Below the pieces are notes generated by a model. That model made no database searches. It was not told the DNA's origin and saw nothing but the letters and a program-made list of their open reading frames with translations. Below, one piece after another: positions 63,082 to 64,000 of a stretch of 64,000 nucleotides of DNA (positions are counted from its first letter, which is position 1; every line of letters starts with the position of its first letter). Both the position numbers and the translations under genes were made by a program. This DNA is from Ignavibacteriota bacterium (GTDB lineage: Bacteria; Bacteroidota; Ignavibacteria; Kapaibacteriales; UBA2268), in the NCBI GenBank assembly GCA_019637995.1, contig JAHBUQ010000002.1:1069428-1133427 (forward strand), in the 5' to 3' direction.

Positions 63082-64000
63082 TTAAAATAATTTATTAACA
63101 TTTAAACTAACTGAAAATCTATGTAAATTGGCATTTGAACCATATCTTGAAAATCCGTAATCGAAATTGAAGTCTTCAAAAGTAAGTCCCAACCCGGCTG
63201 AAATTCCTGTCAGCCCTTTGTCTGCTTCCGGCGCTGTAAATGTACGGATTTGGTTGTCATATCCAAGTCTTACCTGCACAACTTCGCCAAAATAAAATTC
63301 CCCGCCAAGCGAAAAACTTTTAAATTTATCAAAAAATGAATCAGTATCATCGGCGAGATGATGAAAATTAAAATTGAAAAGAAGAGGCAGTCCTCTCAAA
63401 CGGTGATTAACGCCAATTCTCAAATCCAGAGGCAGTGATTCATTTTGGTTTGAGATAGTTGTAAGTTGCATTCCGGCATGAAGAACAGACAGCCCGATAT
63501 TTGTTCTTCCATCACGTAGTCTGTAAAGAAGTCCGGCATCAACAGCCATAGCAGATGTCGAAACTTGCTCAATACCTACAAAAATATATTTCAGAGTAAC
63601 ACCATAGAAGAAATTTGTATCAAGCTCATCTGAATACGATACACCAATGGATAGATCATTGGCTCCAAAAGTGCCTCGGTTTCTATTGCCAAGATTATCG
63701 GCATAATCAAAACTGCCGTAGGAAGTAAATCCAATATTCGCAGCCAAAGTACCTGTACCTTCAAGTGCGTGAACATAATTTACATTGCCGGAGTTAATAT
63801 CGAGTACATGCTTAAGAAATGTAGCTGAAGCCTGATGATTTTCAACAGTCGAAATAGTAGCAGGATTGAAAAAAACTGCCGTAGGATCGTCTGTCATGGT
63901 TGTAAATGCCCCTGAAAGTCCGGCTGCTCTTGCACTCTGTACATATCTCAGAAAATTGAAAGGTGTATCTACAGATAAAAGACTGGCTGTATTAGTTATA
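63082..64000 (-). CDS. PorQ/PorV-family outer-membrane protein, 5'-truncated by the window edge
   Basis: The frame stays open to the right edge, and the ATG at 63897 is internal. The earlier residues read ...FNFLRYVQSARAAGLSGAF, the conserved N-terminal block of the UPF0164/PorV/PorQ barrels. 'DDPTAVFFNPA' matches the family NPA turn, and 'YGSFDYADNLGN', 'GTFGANDLSIGVSY' and 'YGVTLKYIFVGIEQVSTSAM' fit PorQ best. These fatty-acid-transporter-like barrels are accessory components of type IX secretion. It heads an operon with two small unknown genes. About 306 residues are visible; the full protein is probably about 330-350. Confidence 0.85.
   Translation of the reverse strand, partial: ITNTASLLSVDTPFNFLRYVQSARAAGLSGAFTTMTDDPTAVFFNPATISTVENHQASATFLKHVLDINSGNVNYVHALEGTGTLAANIGFTSYGSFDYADNLGNRNRGTFGANDLSIGVSYSDELDTNFFYGVTLKYIFVGIEQVSTSAMAVDAGLLYRLRDGRTNIGLSVLHAGMQLTTISNQNESLPLDLRIGVNHRLRGLPLLFNFNFHHLADDTDSFFDKFKSFSLGGEFYFGEVVQVRLGYDNQIRTFTAPEADKGLTGISAGLGLTFEDFNFDYGFSRYGSNANLHRFSVSLNVNKLF

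Noticed and set aside
1..64000. CRISPR array, tRNA, rRNA or integrated phage
   Set aside because: I saw no evenly spaced direct repeats, no cloverleaf-like gaps between genes, and no integrase, capsid or terminase genes.

Overview
The window comes from an AT-rich, gene-dense genome of the Bacteroidota/Chlorobiota (FCB) type. Several secreted proteins end in type IX secretion (T9SS) C-terminal sorting domains ('NPA' followed by a beta-sandwich ending in a short basic strand). There is a PorQ/PorV-family outer-membrane protein, many small outer-membrane barrels and lipoproteins, weak or absent Shine-Dalgarno sites, and a promoter candidate of the TAnnTTTG type. A lineage near Ignavibacteria/Kapabacteria fits, but that is inference. 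The window is almost wholly chromosomal housekeeping plus cell-envelope genes. I saw no CRISPR array, tRNA, rRNA, integrase, phage module or complete insertion sequence.

Region by region. 1-2 kb: the 3' end of an unknown gene and a six-heme lipoprotein cytochrome with a collagen-like linker. 2-9 kb (minus): pyk-mazG, a DUF1015 protein, an isocitrate/isopropylmalate-type dehydrogenase and a TPR lipoprotein. 9-18 kb: polyphosphate kinase 2, DUF1573/ASH-domain proteins, one T9SS cargo, an NlpC/P60 lipoprotein with a 40-residue membrane peptide overlapping it, and a run of outer-membrane, LRR and lipoprotein genes. 18-36 kb: an RsmI-type methyltransferase with a repetitive RG/SR-rich tail, a sugar aminotransferase, class II photolyase, an OlsF-like bifunctional acyltransferase, a six-PAS orphan histidine kinase, a TlpA thioredoxin, a GT-C membrane protein, glutaryl-CoA dehydrogenase, an OmpA-type protein and FabA. 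36-46 kb: a NatAB-like ABC exporter, a giant beta-helix T9SS protein and RuvB. 46-57 kb (minus): a lipoprotein-transporter-T9SS operon, a T9SS subtilase and a glycosyltransferase/TPR fusion. 57-60 kb: a compact MBL hydrolase-Rieske-QueG-cupin operon. 60-61.3 kb: a methyltransferase beside a Bacteroidota-type dispersed repeat. 61.3-64 kb (minus): a PorQ/PorV-family gene, a small secreted protein and a membrane protein with three winged-helix-like repeats.

The common theme is the cell envelope. Five proteins carry T9SS sorting domains (10842-13124, 28549-29292, 39054-44666, 46307-49402, 51596-54481), and the PorQ/PorV-family gene at the right edge may belong to the same export route. The most original-looking items are the three-winged-helix membrane protein in the PorQ operon, the four-fold LLxEVxxFS motif in the glycosyltransferase, the perfect 15-bp inverted repeat between divergent genes at 14.7 kb, the repeat-tailed RsmI, and the Rieske/QueG overlap.
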